A program made the position numbers and the translations under genes. The notes below the pieces were generated by a model. It did not search any database. It was not told the origin of the DNA and worked only from the letters and a program-made list of their open reading frames with translations. Below, in pieces: positions 20,741-31,388 of a DNA stretch of 64,000 bases. Position 1 is the stretch's first letter. Every line of letters begins with the position of its first letter. Origin of the DNA: Hexactinellida sp. DTS-2022 (Eukaryota > Porifera > Hexactinellida); assembly GCA_028753945.1 (NCBI GenBank), contig JAPNXP010000015.1, positions 3,516,022 to 3,580,021 on the forward strand, in the 5' to 3' direction.

Positions 20741-20847
20741 ACACTGTTATAGCTTATTTGGTGTATTGTTTGAACTCCATTACAAATGCTTGCTTAGTTG
20801 GTATATGAATATAGTGCCTGTTTGGTGCATTAGTTAGCTGCATACGC

Positions 20848-23800
20848 ATGTCTGCATTCCCACACGCACACCCCCGCAGCGGGCCCCAGGAGCCGCCCTT
20901 CCTCAAGCAGAACACGCTCCCCACTCAGGACCGAGATCTGCGTTTCCTCAACCACCGCTCCCCCAACCACACCGGCCCGGTCTACCCAGGAGACCCGCAC
21001 GCGTGCGGACAGTTCATCCAGCCGCCGCCCCAGATAGACATGCCCCCCTATCGCGGCCAGCTGCCCCCCGTCCGGCCGCACTACGTCCCGCGGCACCAGC
21101 AGCAACAGAACCTGCAGAGACAGGTGTCGCTGCAGCTTTTCAACTACGCCAGCAGCGCAACTGCAGCTTCAGGTACGGACTAACTGCGAACTGATTACAA
21201 CCGAATTCTTGTTTTATTGTATTAGTGTAGGCAAGTTAAGTCAGCGATGATCCAGTGATTTTTATAATTGGATAAGAAATAGATTAGTTAGTTTGCAGGC
21301 GAAGGTATTTAATATTTGTTAGTGCGAGTAATTAATTGTTAATTTTTAATCAATATAATATGTCAACTATTTATATTATTTGTTTCTTTTGCAATTTCAG
21401 TGGAGTCCCCCCAAGCCCCTGAATTGCCACCGAAGCCGAACTCTGGCCTGCAGGCACAACAACAACAACACCCACAACAACAACAACAACAACATCAACA
21501 ACATCAACACCCACAACAACAACAACAACAACAACAACATATTACAGACCCATATGCCCCCCCTCCCCTCCCGGCTAGGCCGATGCACCAACTCGCCGTG
21601 GAGGCTGTGCCCCCCCACAGGGAGCCGCCCAGGTTAGTTTAGCTATCTCAGTTATTAGACTACCTCAACTGTATTGTAAGACTAGGAATATGTATTAGAA
21701 CAATGTGCTATGTAACAATAGTTATAATGAAAACAATCTCTCGCTGCATTCCATTTGCTCTCTTCTGTTGCTGTTCTATGCTTGTGTCGGCGGAAGAGGG
21801 ATTCTCCAGGTCCGCCACGCCCTCAGACGCGCCCGTGCAACTCGTGAAGCCCGACTACGAGCACCAGAAGCTGGAGATTATAGAGGAGAACGTGGACCTG
21901 CTGAATAGCATCGCCGGGGCGGTTGCCGTTGTCGCCGTCGTGGGTCCGTTTCATAGCGGAAAGTCGTTCCTGATGAATCAGCTGATGGGCAAGAGCAGCG
22001 GCTTCGGAATAGGAAAGTACGTGGACCCCAAGACCATGGGCATCTGGATGTGGGGGAACCCGATGACCGCAGACCTCGCGAGCAGGGGGAACATATCCAT
22101 TGTCTTTCTGGACACAGAGGGCTTCTCCTCGCGAAATGTTTCCGAGTTGTACGATGCGAAAATATTCGCAGTGACGAGTCTTCTTAGCTCGTTTTTGCTG
22201 TACAATTCTGTGAAGATCATCAACCAAGATGACCTGGAATACCTGGAGCTGTTGGCGCGCAGAACGCGGCTTTTCGCACTCCAGGCGCAGATCAATAAGT
22301 CCATCTACCACGACTCGTTCGACCACGAGCTGCTGCGCTTCCCGCCGCTGATCTGGGTGGTGCAGGACTTCGTGCAGGCCGCCAAGCCGGGCGAGTCCCC
22401 CACCGACTGGCTCAACAAACTGGTCGCCTCCACGATGAAGGAGAACCAGGACTTCGACCTCAGCCTCGCGGAAATATTCGCAGATCTGCACTGCCACCCA
22501 ATCTTTATCCCTTCCGCGGAAAAGAAGATTCTAGAAGATCTCTCCCTCGCGACTGAGGCCGATCTCACCGCGGACTTCAGAGCAGACCGCGACGCCCTCA
22601 AGAAGCGAATTACAGATACGATTAAGCCTAAGATGAAGTACAACAAGCCCATCCGCGGGCCCGAGCTGGCCACTTTGCTGCGCGTGCTAGTCATCGCCTC
22701 CAACGACGGGTCTCTGCCCGAGATCCCCGGGAGATGGAAGATATTCCTCGACCAGCTGAAGGTCTCCAGCAAGGAGAGCTGCATCCGCTACTACAACACA
22801 GAGCTCGAGAGCTTCAAGAACTCCACTGGGAACATCCCCCTCAACGTGAGCGTCCTGCGGCACTGGCACCTAGATATGCTCGCCAAGACCGAGGCTCTGT
22901 TTCGCAGTCTGCTGCTGGGCTACTCGGAGCTGGTCGCGGTTCCGCTCACCGACCTCGCCAACAAGCTGGAGACCAAGTACCGCCTCGAGCGGGAGATAAA
23001 CCTGAAGCGGATTAACTCCAAGTGCATCGAGAGCAAGCAGCAGCAGAGCATAAGGGCGGAGCAGATGCTCGGCTCGCTGGAGCTCCCGCAGCGCATGCAC
23101 GAGCTGCGCGAGTACATAGAGTTCGTAAAGCGGGAGTGCTACAAGGACTACTGGGCAGCCGTGACATACCTGTCGGACGTTAAGGACGTTAAGCAGATCG
23201 GTAACGAGCTGCTGACTGCCATTAGTGAGATAGCGGTCACGTTTGTGGAGGAAAATTTAAGAAAGATTGTTGAGCTTTATGTGAGCGCGAAACAAATCGG
23301 AATTTCTGATTTCCGAAGTTCAACTGAGTTTAAGGTACAGGAACCTCTCATTTCGCGGGAGTTGAAACGGTTATCCGACCTCGCGGCTAATCAGGCGCGA
23401 AAAGCCGCAGAAACGTATGCTGACTCCTCTCTTGACAAAGGGAGCTACAAGGAGTTCTTAGAACAGCTAGAACAAGAGCTGATGAAAGAAGCAGCTGTGT
23501 TTTCTAACAAGAATGTTGCGATTTTAGCTTCCAAATGCCGCGAAGTAATCTCCGCTCTGAAGCTGGAGTTCACTGGCAACACGGGCCCCGACAAGATTCA
23601 GCTGCCGCTGTTCGAGGCGACCTTACAGACGCGCCTGCAGCTCGAGGAGAGCAAGGTGCATCGCAGGTACAGCGACCACTTCAATCAGTTCACGGAGTTC
23701 CCGGAAATAGAGGAGCACAGACAGAATCTGAAGAAGGAAATTCAGACACTGAGAGAGCAGCGGGTCCAGGATAATCTAGACGCGCTCACCAAAGAGGTTT

Positions 23801-26341
23801 CCATTCCTCTGGCCAATGCCGTCTCCATTGTTAAACTGTCCGCCGCGAAATATGACACTGTTTATGAGTTCAGAGAGTTTGTTATCCGCGTGTGTAGCAT
23901 CGAGCTGAAGAAAGGGAAGGCAGTCGACTGGTCGGAAGACATGCGAGCGAATGTGATAGATAACTTTATAAGCGGAGATAAGTTCGTTCAAAGCGAGATC
24001 CAGGAAAGAGAGGGACTGTTTTCTAGCGTGAAGGGGTGGCTGTTGAGAATCTTTAGTTTTTTCATGTCATTTTTGTTTAGTGAATCTAGTGATCTATAAA
24101 TTGATAGCATACATGTTAGCCATTGTTAGGAGTTTAATAATTTCTCTCTTTGCTTAGTCCTGAGAAGAGGTCGACCAGCGGGCGGTATAACGGGGCGGAC
24201 CCGGGCCTGACTGCCCAGCTGGAGGAGCTCTCCAGGGATCCGGGCGCCGTCGCGGAGAAGCTGAAGCGCGTCGCGGAAGTTCTCATCGCTTTTCCGCGGA
24301 AATACGAGGCCGCCATCCAGGGCAAGACCAAGCTGCTGCAGGAGTCCATTCTGCTCGGACAGCAGGACCTGCGGCTGCTGCGCGAAGAGCTGCAGCGGGC
24401 CAGGAGCTCCCTCGTGACGTCACAGACCGACACACACGCCCTCATGGGGGAGATGCAGGTGCTGAGACAGGAGAACCTGCAGCTTAAACAGGTGAGTGGG
24501 TTAAGAGTTGCACAGGTTATAAGTTACAAGTTGTAACAGGCTGGGAGTTTGCCCGAGCCCTGCTACACGGACGAAGAGACGCAGCTGCTGATTGCGGATC
24601 TGAGGAGTCAGATTGCGAACCTCAAGTCGGAGGTCCCGGACCCGAATCTCTGCGAGAGTCTCCGTCTCATGATTAAGCTCCTCGAGGAGGACAGGAAGGC
24701 AGTCGAGGTATGACAGCATTCTCTGTCATTTGTTAACTTTAGTTCTAACGGCTTTTGTAGAAAAAGTACACACAAGTTAGCGACGAGCTGCATAACCGGG
24801 ACAACGAGATTTCGCGTCTCCTGAAGGAGCACGAGGCGAGCGGTAACTTCATCCAGGAGGGCCGGACGGGTCTGGAGAAGCACTTCAACGCTCAGATGGA
24901 GGAGCTGCGCCGGGAGCGGGGCTCTCTGCGGCAGCAGCTGGAGATAGCGGAGCAGAAGCTGGAGGTGTCGCAGCGGAGAGAAGTGGCCGAGCACGAGCCG
25001 GGGCCCAGCCGGGTAGAGCTACAGGTAACCAGTGTGTTACAGGCGTTTGTAATACGCTCCTAATCCTGTCTGATCCGATTTCCATACGCATAATCACAAA
25101 TTAAAGTTACGGTACTACAGGGGAAGTTTCCAAATTTTTGCGCTCCTAAATTTATTCCTAGACGGACTGTGTATATGAATGTGTGTGCTGTAGGGAGTGA
25201 TAGAGACTGCGAACGGGTTCCGTGAGCAGCTGCAGGGGCGCATACGGGACCGGGACGAGGAGATAACGCGCCTGAAGAAACAGCTGGTGGACAGCAGACA
25301 GGTCATCTCCTCTTCCTACACCGGAAGTGACCCCAGCTCTAGCCCGTACAGCGGGTCCGAGAGTGAGGCGCGGATTAGCGAGGAGATGCTGGGACTGCAG
25401 ATAGAGAACCGGAACCTGGACAGAGAGGTGCGGGAGCTGCGAAAGCGCAGCGGGGCGGAGGGGGAGACCGAGCGGCTGGAGAGAGAGCTCGCGGGGGAGC
25501 GGGAGCGCGTGCGGCGCTGCGAGAGACTCGTCGAGGAGAAGGAAGCGGAGCTGCAGCTGCTAGCCAGTGCGGACCACGGACACAAGGATAGCGTAGGTGC
25601 TGTTGCCCCTATGCGATGTGTTGTTAACTCTGTGCTTAGGAGAAGGACGATATGATAGAAACGCTGCTGGGAACAAAGGCGTCTCTGTCGCATGCTGTGC
25701 AAGAACTGAATGTGAAGCTGGAGGACCAGAAGCAGCTGAAGAACGAGATCGTGGTGCTCCGCAACTGGCTGGAGGGCAGAGACAGACACATACAGCAAAC
25801 CAACGACTCCATGTCCCAGCAGATCAAGGAGCTGGACTACTACAAGCGACTGGCAGACGAGTACGTAAAGCGGTACAACGGCACCATGGACTACTACAAT
25901 AAGCTGAAAGAGGACCTGGCCAAGAGCGACAACTCACTGCAGTGGTTCAAGCAGCGAGCGCGGGATCTGGAAACCAAGCAGTCCTCCACGCCCGACTTCA
26001 ACACGGCCAAGGAGGTGTACGACGCGCACGTAGAACAGCTGACGCAGGAGATCGAGGCGCTGCGGGCCGACAAGAAGAAGGCGGACAGTGCGTGCAGCGA
26101 GCGCGAGACCCAGATCAAGCGGCTCGAGAGAGACCTCAAGGACCTGAGTGTGGAGTTCGCGCAGCTCAAGAACGAGAGGCACCAGCCCATGGCCCCGTAT
26201 CCGCAGAACATGTACTACATGCAAGACCCCCCCGGGGCCGCCAGGATTCCCGAGCCGTACAACGTGCCGAGGCTCCCGCCCAGTAGGGAGTATGGACAGG
26301 GACGAGACACCGGCGTGGCGTATCCCAATCCGAAGAAATAA
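20848..26341 (+). CDS. Long coiled-coil protein with Pro/Gln-rich N-terminus; 7 exons, one intron holding another gene
   Basis: Exons: 20848-21172, 21401-21632, 24158-24491, 24540-24707, 24761-25024, 25194-25592, 25640-26341. All junctions are GT..AG and the phases agree, giving 807 residues. Residues about 1-185 are Pro-rich, then Gln/His-rich (CAA repeats). Residues about 200-750 are mostly heptad-type coiled coil. The C-terminus is Pro/Tyr-rich, ending N-P-K-K. Introns are 228, 2525, 48, 53, 169 and 47 bp; the five short ones contrast with the 2525-bp intron, which is almost entirely filled by a separate GTPase gene. Exon 2 ends after two bases of a codon and exon 3 begins with the third, restoring a Ser codon, which supports joining across the nested gene. 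No orthologue recognised; a cytoskeletal or scaffold role is inferred only from the coiled coil. The next gene is a probable paralogue. Confidence 0.75.
21455..21540 (+). repeat. CAA-rich tract encoding Gln/His repeats
   Basis: Long runs of CAA interrupted by CAT and CCA encode poly-Gln with His and Pro in exon 2 of the coiled-coil gene. Confidence 0.85.
21703..24099 (+). CDS. GBP/atlastin-like large GTPase with signal peptide, nested in an intron
   Basis: 798 residues from the ATG at 21703; a second ATG at 21727 gives a better signal peptide (MKTISRC.. then a hydrophobic run ending near V-S-A). The GTPase domain has the P-loop GPFHSGKSF, a TMGIW switch I segment typical of guanylate-binding proteins, and DTEGF in G3. 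The G4 region reads W-V-V-Q-D-F where GBPs usually have R-D. A long helical C-terminal half follows, as in GBPs, and the last 25 residues contain a hydrophobic stretch (F-S-F-F-M-S-F-L-F). GBPs are interferon-type immune GTPases in vertebrates; atlastin and Sey1 relatives fuse ER membranes. A signal peptide plus a C-terminal hydrophobic segment suggests an ER or secretory location, unlike vertebrate GBPs. The gene is a single exon lying wholly within the 2525-bp intron of a coiled-coil gene on the same strand. Confidence 0.88.
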   Translation: MCYVTIVIMKTISRCIPFALFCCCSMLVSAEEGFSRSATPSDAPVQLVKPDYEHQKLEIIEENVDLLNSIAGAVAVVAVVGPFHSGKSFLMNQLMGKSSGFGIGKYVDPKTMGIWMWGNPMTADLASRGNISIVFLDTEGFSSRNVSELYDAKIFAVTSLLSSFLLYNSVKIINQDDLEYLELLARRTRLFALQAQINKSIYHDSFDHELLRFPPLIWVVQDFVQAAKPGESPTDWLNKLVASTMKENQDFDLSLAEIFADLHCHPIFIPSAEKKILEDLSLATEADLTADFRADRDALKKRITDTIKPKMKYNKPIRGPELATLLRVLVIASNDGSLPEIPGRWKIFLDQLKVSSKESCIRYYNTELESFKNSTGNIPLNVSVLRHWHLDMLAKTEALFRSLLLGYSELVAVPLTDLANKLETKYRLEREINLKRINSKCIESKQQQSIRAEQMLGSLELPQRMHELREYIEFVKRECYKDYWAAVTYLSDVKDVKQIGNELLTAISEIAVTFVEENLRKIVELYVSAKQIGISDFRSSTEFKVQEPLISRELKRLSDLAANQARKAAETYADSSLDKGSYKEFLEQLEQELMKEAAVFSNKNVAILASKCREVISALKLEFTGNTGPDKIQLPLFEATLQTRLQLEESKVHRRYSDHFNQFTEFPEIEEHRQNLKKEIQTLREQRVQDNLDALTKEVSIPLANAVSIVKLSAAKYDTVYEFREFVIRVCSIELKKGKAVDWSEDMRANVIDNFISGDKFVQSEIQEREGLFSSVKGWLLRIFSFFMSFLFSESSDL

Positions 26342-26516
26342 CAACTAATCTGAGTGAGTAGTCTCCCTAAACAAACTCTATTTGAGACTGGATTAATGAT
26401 TTTATCCTCTTTGAATTATACTGTTAGTTTTAGCACTTTGTATTTCTGTACTTCTGTAACTTTTCTAATTGTCTGAAGGTCTTCTATATTAGCGAGTTTG
26501 TGCCGGTTATTTGAGA

Positions 26517-28264
26517 ATGGCGAGCAGCATGAACGCTATTGAAGGCTTCGGGCTGTCCCCCGGTTTGCAGGACCTGCTCCAGAGACGGGAACAGCAGTTC
26601 AGCCTGTTCCAGCAGGAGAACGAGCGAAACAACGCTAATCTGCGCGGAGAGATTGATATGATTAAGCAGCGACTTAACGATCTCGAGACCCAGCCTCCTA
26701 ACCCCACCTCCATGCTCGCTTCCTCTAACAGCTACCGGGAGAGCGACCAGCCCGAGAGTATGAACAGGGATGGCATTAACAGCATGCCCGCGAAATATCC
26801 GTCAGAAACCGCAGACGCTGCCAACGGAGAGACAGTGGCCTGCGGGCCGGATAACTCAGCGTACGAACTCCTGAATGAGCAGTACTTTGCTCTGAAAATA
26901 GAATTCCAAATGTTCAAGTACCAAACCGGGAACCCCAACTGCTCAATTGCACGCAATACGGGAGAGCTCGCTATTGTGCAGGTTGCCAAGTGCGAGCTGG
27001 AGAGACAGATCGCGGACATGCGACAGGAGCTGCAGGCGTCCAGGGACACCATACAAACTCTGCAAGTGAAGAATGAGCAGTTGGAGTTGAAGGTTTGGAT
27101 ATCTCTGAATAGCAATATACTGATTATCTGTATATATTGTGTTATTTTGTTTCTATTAGGAGGACGGTCTTAACAATTCCGAGAACCAGATGTCCAACCT
27201 GGAGACGACCTACGCCGATCTCCAGGGGCAGTACAACGAAATGTCCCGCAACAACGGGGCTCTGGAGAGACAGATCCGGGACCTGCGCGAGGAGCTGAGG
27301 GAGGCGCGGGGCGGGGCCGAGGGGGCCGCTATGGACCGGAGTCTGGAGCGCACCAGACAAGAGACCGGCCGTCTCGAGGCTGCTCTCCGACAGCGGGAGG
27401 AGCTCCTGCAGAGGAACGAAGTAACGTCTCTAACTGGGCTATATACTGTGTAGTTATTTAGTTATTCTGTAGCAAACGATCGCAGCTCTCCATCAAGATA
27501 AGCAGAGTATCCAGAGAGAACTGTTGCGCCTGGAGAACGAGAAAGACGAGATTCTCAAAAAGAACGAAGTATTATTTTTATATTATTAGAATAATAGTAG
27601 GAACCAGTGCGTCACTCTCTGTTTGATTTAGGACAAGGAGGATATGCTGCAGGCCTTGTTGGACGACAAACAGTATTTCTCCGCTAAGCTGGAGGCGCAG
27701 GAGAGGACGATCTCCGAGCTGCGGTCGCTGGCGGAGGCAGGGGACGGCGCTCAGAAGCGGTGCCACAATCTGGAGATAGAGATTTCCGAGCTGGAGTTGA
27801 ATTGCCAGACCAAGTGCTCCGAGTACACTCTCGTGATCGAGCAGCGGAACCGACTGCTCACGCACTGCGATATGCGCAACAAGGAGCTGCAGGACCTGCG
27901 AATGGGGGTGCAGACATACGAGAATGCTATCAAGGAGAAGGACGACATGCTCCGGATTGCGAAGGAGAGCGACCAAGAATTTCAAACTAAGATCGACACG
28001 CACTCGGTAACGCACCACTACCTGCAGGACGAACTGAATCACAGAGAAGTGGAGTGCCAGGACCGGAAGGCGGAGCTGCAGAAGGCGCGCGCCGACCTGG
28101 AAAAGAAAGACAAAGAAATATGCGATCTAAGGAAAATAATCGAGGCGAAAAAGAACCTCGAAAACCGAGTTCCAAACCCGTACATGCTCCCGTACGGACA
28201 GCCAGGGGCCTCCGCCTACCTCCCGCCAGCCTCCTCCAGCTACTACAACTCTCCCGACTCCTGA
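26517..28264 (+). CDS. Coiled-coil protein, probable tandem paralogue of the preceding gene; 4 exons
   Basis: Exons: 26517-27092, 27160-27420, 27473-27568, 27632-28264, giving 521 residues. The three introns are 67, 52 and 63 bp, all GT..AG and all phase 0. Residues about 15-60 and 115-480 are coiled coil, with a Ser/Pro-rich gap between. The C-terminus is Pro/Tyr/Ser-rich. The last exon starts DKEDMLQALLDDK, which matches EKDDMIETLLGTK at the start of the last exon of the upstream gene. Both genes also share phase-0 tiny introns and a Pro/Tyr-rich tail, so they are likely tandem duplicates. The ATG is 175 bp after the upstream stop. Function unknown. Confidence 0.78.
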
Positions 28265-28507
28265 GCTCTCTGCCCTACTTGACATCAGATGTGTCCTGAC
28301 TTCGTTTATAATTTTATTATTTTGCAAAAGTGACCCAAACCTTAGGCAAAGCGTTTGAAACTTTGTATTTTCTTTTACATTTTGGTTAATTAATTGTCAG
28401 TCGGTTAGTGGGAATCGGACGTACAAATGAGTCATTTAATTTAATTATTTACTAAACATAACAAGTTAAACAGACCAGTGAGAGGATATATATACCGTAT
28501 ATCTATT

Positions 28508-29404
28508 CTAAGCTAGGAGAGCTGAGATACGTTCACAGGCCTCCTTCTCCTCTTTATAAATATCTTTCTGCAGTCCGTACTCCCTAACTATGCCAAGCAG
28601 TCCCACTCTCTCCTGTCTACAGAATGCCACTGCGTTCTCGTGTTGGGCCAGACAGGTGGAGAGGAGGGACAGGATGTGTTCGTGCGTCGGTCTTCGCGGC
28701 TCTCTCAGCTTCGCTACGAGAATCTCCAGCAGCCCCGAAGCTAGCACCTCCTGCTTGAGGGAACTGTCGTCGTCAATTAGACTTTTGATTAGGAAAACTG
28801 CTTTTGTGGACAGCAGACTATCTAGGTTCTCAATAAAAGGAATCAGTTTGTAAATTCCTTTCTCCGCTTTGAAAACTAGGGTGGCTGGCTGGAACCCGCG
28901 GCAGAGACAGGAGAGCGCGTAGAGAACTTTCTTCTTTGCTGGTTCTTGCAGATTCTGGTCACTGAGCAGTGACAGATAAGCCGGAATTGTATTTGTCTGT
29001 AAGATCGTTTGCTGAACCTTAGGATTGTTCTGCGCGATAACTGCCAGTACCTCGCAGCTCTCTTGTACTAGCTGTTTGTACTGTAGACATTTCAGCATAA
29101 CTTCATGACCACCCATTTGCACAAAGTCCTGCGCCAGGTCCAGGTCATCAACGAGTAGCGCGATCTCTTCCATAATCTCATTTATTTCCTGCGTCTTTTC
29201 AGCATCCAGCTCGGATTCTAGCAGGAGACCGATGCTGTCCAAATGTTTCTTCAGATCTCTAGCCAGGTCTGTTGCATTCTTCGCCACACTGCTCAGAGCG
29301 CCGGACAGCCACTGCTTGTCTCCCTCTGACAGCGGCTTAGGCGCCTCTGCCGCGGGGGCTGTCGCCTGTATCGACATCTTCAGTACTTCCTGCAGTGCTG
29401 CCAT
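28508..29404 (-). CDS. HSPBP1: Hsp70 nucleotide-exchange factor HSPBP1/Fes1
   Basis: 298 residues from the ATG at 29404. The protein is all helical with armadillo-type repeats. The N-terminal part has K-Q-W-L-S-G-A-L, followed by the acidic segment around D-D-L-D-L-A-Q-D-F, G-G near residue 100, and repeated L-x-x-L helices, as in the HspBP1/Fes1 family. These proteins bind the Hsc70 nucleotide-binding domain and release ADP in the cytosol. Length is shorter than human HSPBP1 (about 360), mainly at the N-terminus. It is divergent from ATP synthase alpha with only 189 bp between the two ATGs. Confidence 0.88.
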   Translation of the reverse strand: MAALQEVLKMSIQATAPAAEAPKPLSEGDKQWLSGALSSVAKNATDLARDLKKHLDSIGLLLESELDAEKTQEINEIMEEIALLVDDLDLAQDFVQMGGHEVMLKCLQYKQLVQESCEVLAVIAQNNPKVQQTILQTNTIPAYLSLLSDQNLQEPAKKKVLYALSCLCRGFQPATLVFKAEKGIYKLIPFIENLDSLLSTKAVFLIKSLIDDDSSLKQEVLASGLLEILVAKLREPRRPTHEHILSLLSTCLAQHENAVAFCRQERVGLLGIVREYGLQKDIYKEEKEACERISALLA

Positions 29405-29593
29405 GTACGTATACGTGTCTGCTTATAACTAATGTCTGAAATAGAAGTGGGGTCATATTTTATAAGTAACTTTAGATATTAGTCAAGAATATTCTAGAAA
29501 ATTCTATAGCTTCTAGATAGTGCGGGTTGAATCTAGCTGTTCTAGAATCGCTGGTTTATTCTTACAGTTATAGCACTTATTCGGATTAGCAAA
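29405..29593. promoter_or_regulatory. Short divergent promoter region, HSPBP1 / ATP synthase alpha
   Basis: 189 bp separate the two start codons, so both promoters and 5' UTRs must lie here or overlap. TTCTAGAA-type repeats occur around 29490-29550 (TATTCTAGAAAATTCTA, CTTCTAGATA, TGTTCTAGAATC). These inverted NTTCN/NGAAN modules fit heat-shock elements, which would suit a Hsp70 cofactor; this is an inference. Confidence 0.5.
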
Positions 29594-31216
29594 ATGGCCA
29601 CAGGTATTCGTCTTCTTCGCGCGCTCCGGCCGCTGGCCGCGGCTCGCTTCGCGCCGCGCGCTGCGCTCTGGCGACAGGTGCGCGCGGCCAGCGGCGGCAC
29701 CGCGGAGGTATCCTCCATTCTGGAGGAGCGCATCTTGGGACACAGCACGCGCGCCGAGCTCGAGGAGACGGGGCGCGTGCTCTCGATCGGGGACGGGATC
29801 GCGCGCGTGTACGGCCTGAAGAACATACAGGCGGAAGAGATGGTAGAGTTCAGCAGCGGACTGAAAGGAATGGCCCTCAACCTGGAGCCGGACAATGTGG
29901 GGATAGTCGTGTTTGGAAACGACAAGCTGATCAAGGAGGGGGACGTGGTGAAGCGGACAGGAGCGATCGTAGACGTGCCCACTGGGGAGGGGCTCCTGGG
30001 GCGGGTAGTAGACGCTCTCGGGACTCCGATCGACGGGCTGGGACCGATCCCGTCCGACAAACGCCGGCGAGTCGGCCTCAAGGCGCCCGGCATAATCCCT
30101 CGGCGGTCCGTGAACGAGCCCATGCTCACCGGCATAAAGGCAGTCGACTCGCTGGTGCCGATCGGACGCGGGCAGCGCGAGCTGATCATCGGAGACCGAC
30201 AGACCGGAAAGACGGCCATTGCCATCGACACGATCATAAACCAGAGGCGCTTCAACGAGGGCGCGGACGAGAAGAAGAAGCTCTACTGCATCTACGTGGC
30301 CATCGGCCAGAAGCGCAGCACGGTCGCGCAGATAGTCAAGCGGCTCACGGACGAGGGCGCCATGAAGTACGTCATCGTCGTCTCCGCCACTGCCTCCGAC
30401 GCGGCCCCTCTGCAGTACCTGGCCCCGTACAGCGGCTGCGCAATGGGGGAGTACTTCCGCGACAACGGGAAGCACGCGCTCATCATATACGACGACCTGT
30501 CTAAGCAGGCCGTGGCCTACCGACAGATGTCCCTGCTGCTGCGACGCCCGCCCGGACGGGAGGCGTACCCCGGGGACGTGTTCTACCTGCACTCGCGGCT
30601 GCTGGAGAGAGCCGCCAAGATGAGCGAGGACTACGGGGGCGGCTCCCTGACCGCGCTGCCCGTCATAGAGACGCAGGCGGGCGACGTGTCTGCCTACATC
30701 CCAACCAACGTCATCTCCATAACGGACGGACAGATATTTCTGGAGACCGAGCTCTTCTACAAGGGAATCCGCCCCGCCATAAACGTGGGTCTCTCCGTGT
30801 CCCGCGTGGGCTCCGCGGCGCAGACCAAGTCCATGAAGCAGGTGGCGGGCACCATGAAGCTGGACCTGGCGCAGTATAGGGAGGTGGCGGCCTTCGCGCA
30901 GTTCGGCTCCGACCTGGACACGGCCACGCAGAACCTGCTCAACCGCGGCGTGCGCCTCACGGAGCTGCTGAAGCAGGGGCAGTACCAACCCATGGACATT
31001 GCAGAGCAAGTGGCAGTGATATTCTCAGGCGTCAGGGGACATCTGGACAAAGTGGACCCTTCTAGGATAACGGACTTCGAGGTGGCATTCCTGAAGCACA
31101 TCAGGAACACCCAGCAGAACCTATTAGATGAGATTCGGAAGAAAGGAGAGATTTCAAAGGAGAATGAGGATTTGTTGCGCTCAGTGGTAGTGGCTTTCGT
31201 GAAGTCATTCTTATAG
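29594..31216 (+). CDS. ATP5F1A: Mitochondrial ATP synthase subunit alpha
   Basis: 540 residues from the ATG at 29594. The Arg/Ala-rich, acid-free first 35 residues are a mitochondrial targeting peptide. The mature part has the P-loop GDRQTGKT (200-207), the N-terminal beta-barrel with [16 protein letters not shown], and the conserved [14 protein letters not shown] and S-R-V-G-S-A-A-Q segments. The alpha subunit forms the F1 hexamer with beta and binds nucleotide non-catalytically. GC-rich, single exon; large antisense frames are shadows. The ATG is preceded by GGATTAGCAAA and a CTTACAG 20 bp further upstream. Confidence 0.98.
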   Translation: MATGIRLLRALRPLAAARFAPRAALWRQVRAASGGTAEVSSILEERILGHSTRAELEETGRVLSIGDGIARVYGLKNIQAEEMVEFSSGLKGMALNLEPDNVGIVVFGNDKLIKEGDVVKRTGAIVDVPTGEGLLGRVVDALGTPIDGLGPIPSDKRRRVGLKAPGIIPRRSVNEPMLTGIKAVDSLVPIGRGQRELIIGDRQTGKTAIAIDTIINQRRFNEGADEKKKLYCIYVAIGQKRSTVAQIVKRLTDEGAMKYVIVVSATASDAAPLQYLAPYSGCAMGEYFRDNGKHALIIYDDLSKQAVAYRQMSLLLRRPPGREAYPGDVFYLHSRLLERAAKMSEDYGGGSLTALPVIETQAGDVSAYIPTNVISITDGQIFLETELFYKGIRPAINVGLSVSRVGSAAQTKSMKQVAGTMKLDLAQYREVAAFAQFGSDLDTATQNLLNRGVRLTELLKQGQYQPMDIAEQVAVIFSGVRGHLDKVDPSRITDFEVAFLKHIRNTQQNLLDEIRKKGEISKENEDLLRSVVVAFVKSFL

Positions 31217-31388
31217 CGCCCACTAATTGCACTGACGCGTACGTTAGAGTAGTATAGACCATAATAAGTAATGTGTGTTATTATTGATAGTTTGTGTCCG
31301 ACAATGAATCAAAACCCTGAATGTGTCTTATCGCACCTGGCAACATCTATTTACAATAGGTATTTATAATTAATTAGCGGTGTTGCCG

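Noticed and set aside
29513-31009. 498-codon antisense frame opposite ATP synthase alpha
   Set aside because: Produced by GC-rich codon use of the sense gene; no family match, no proper start, and the sense protein is certain.
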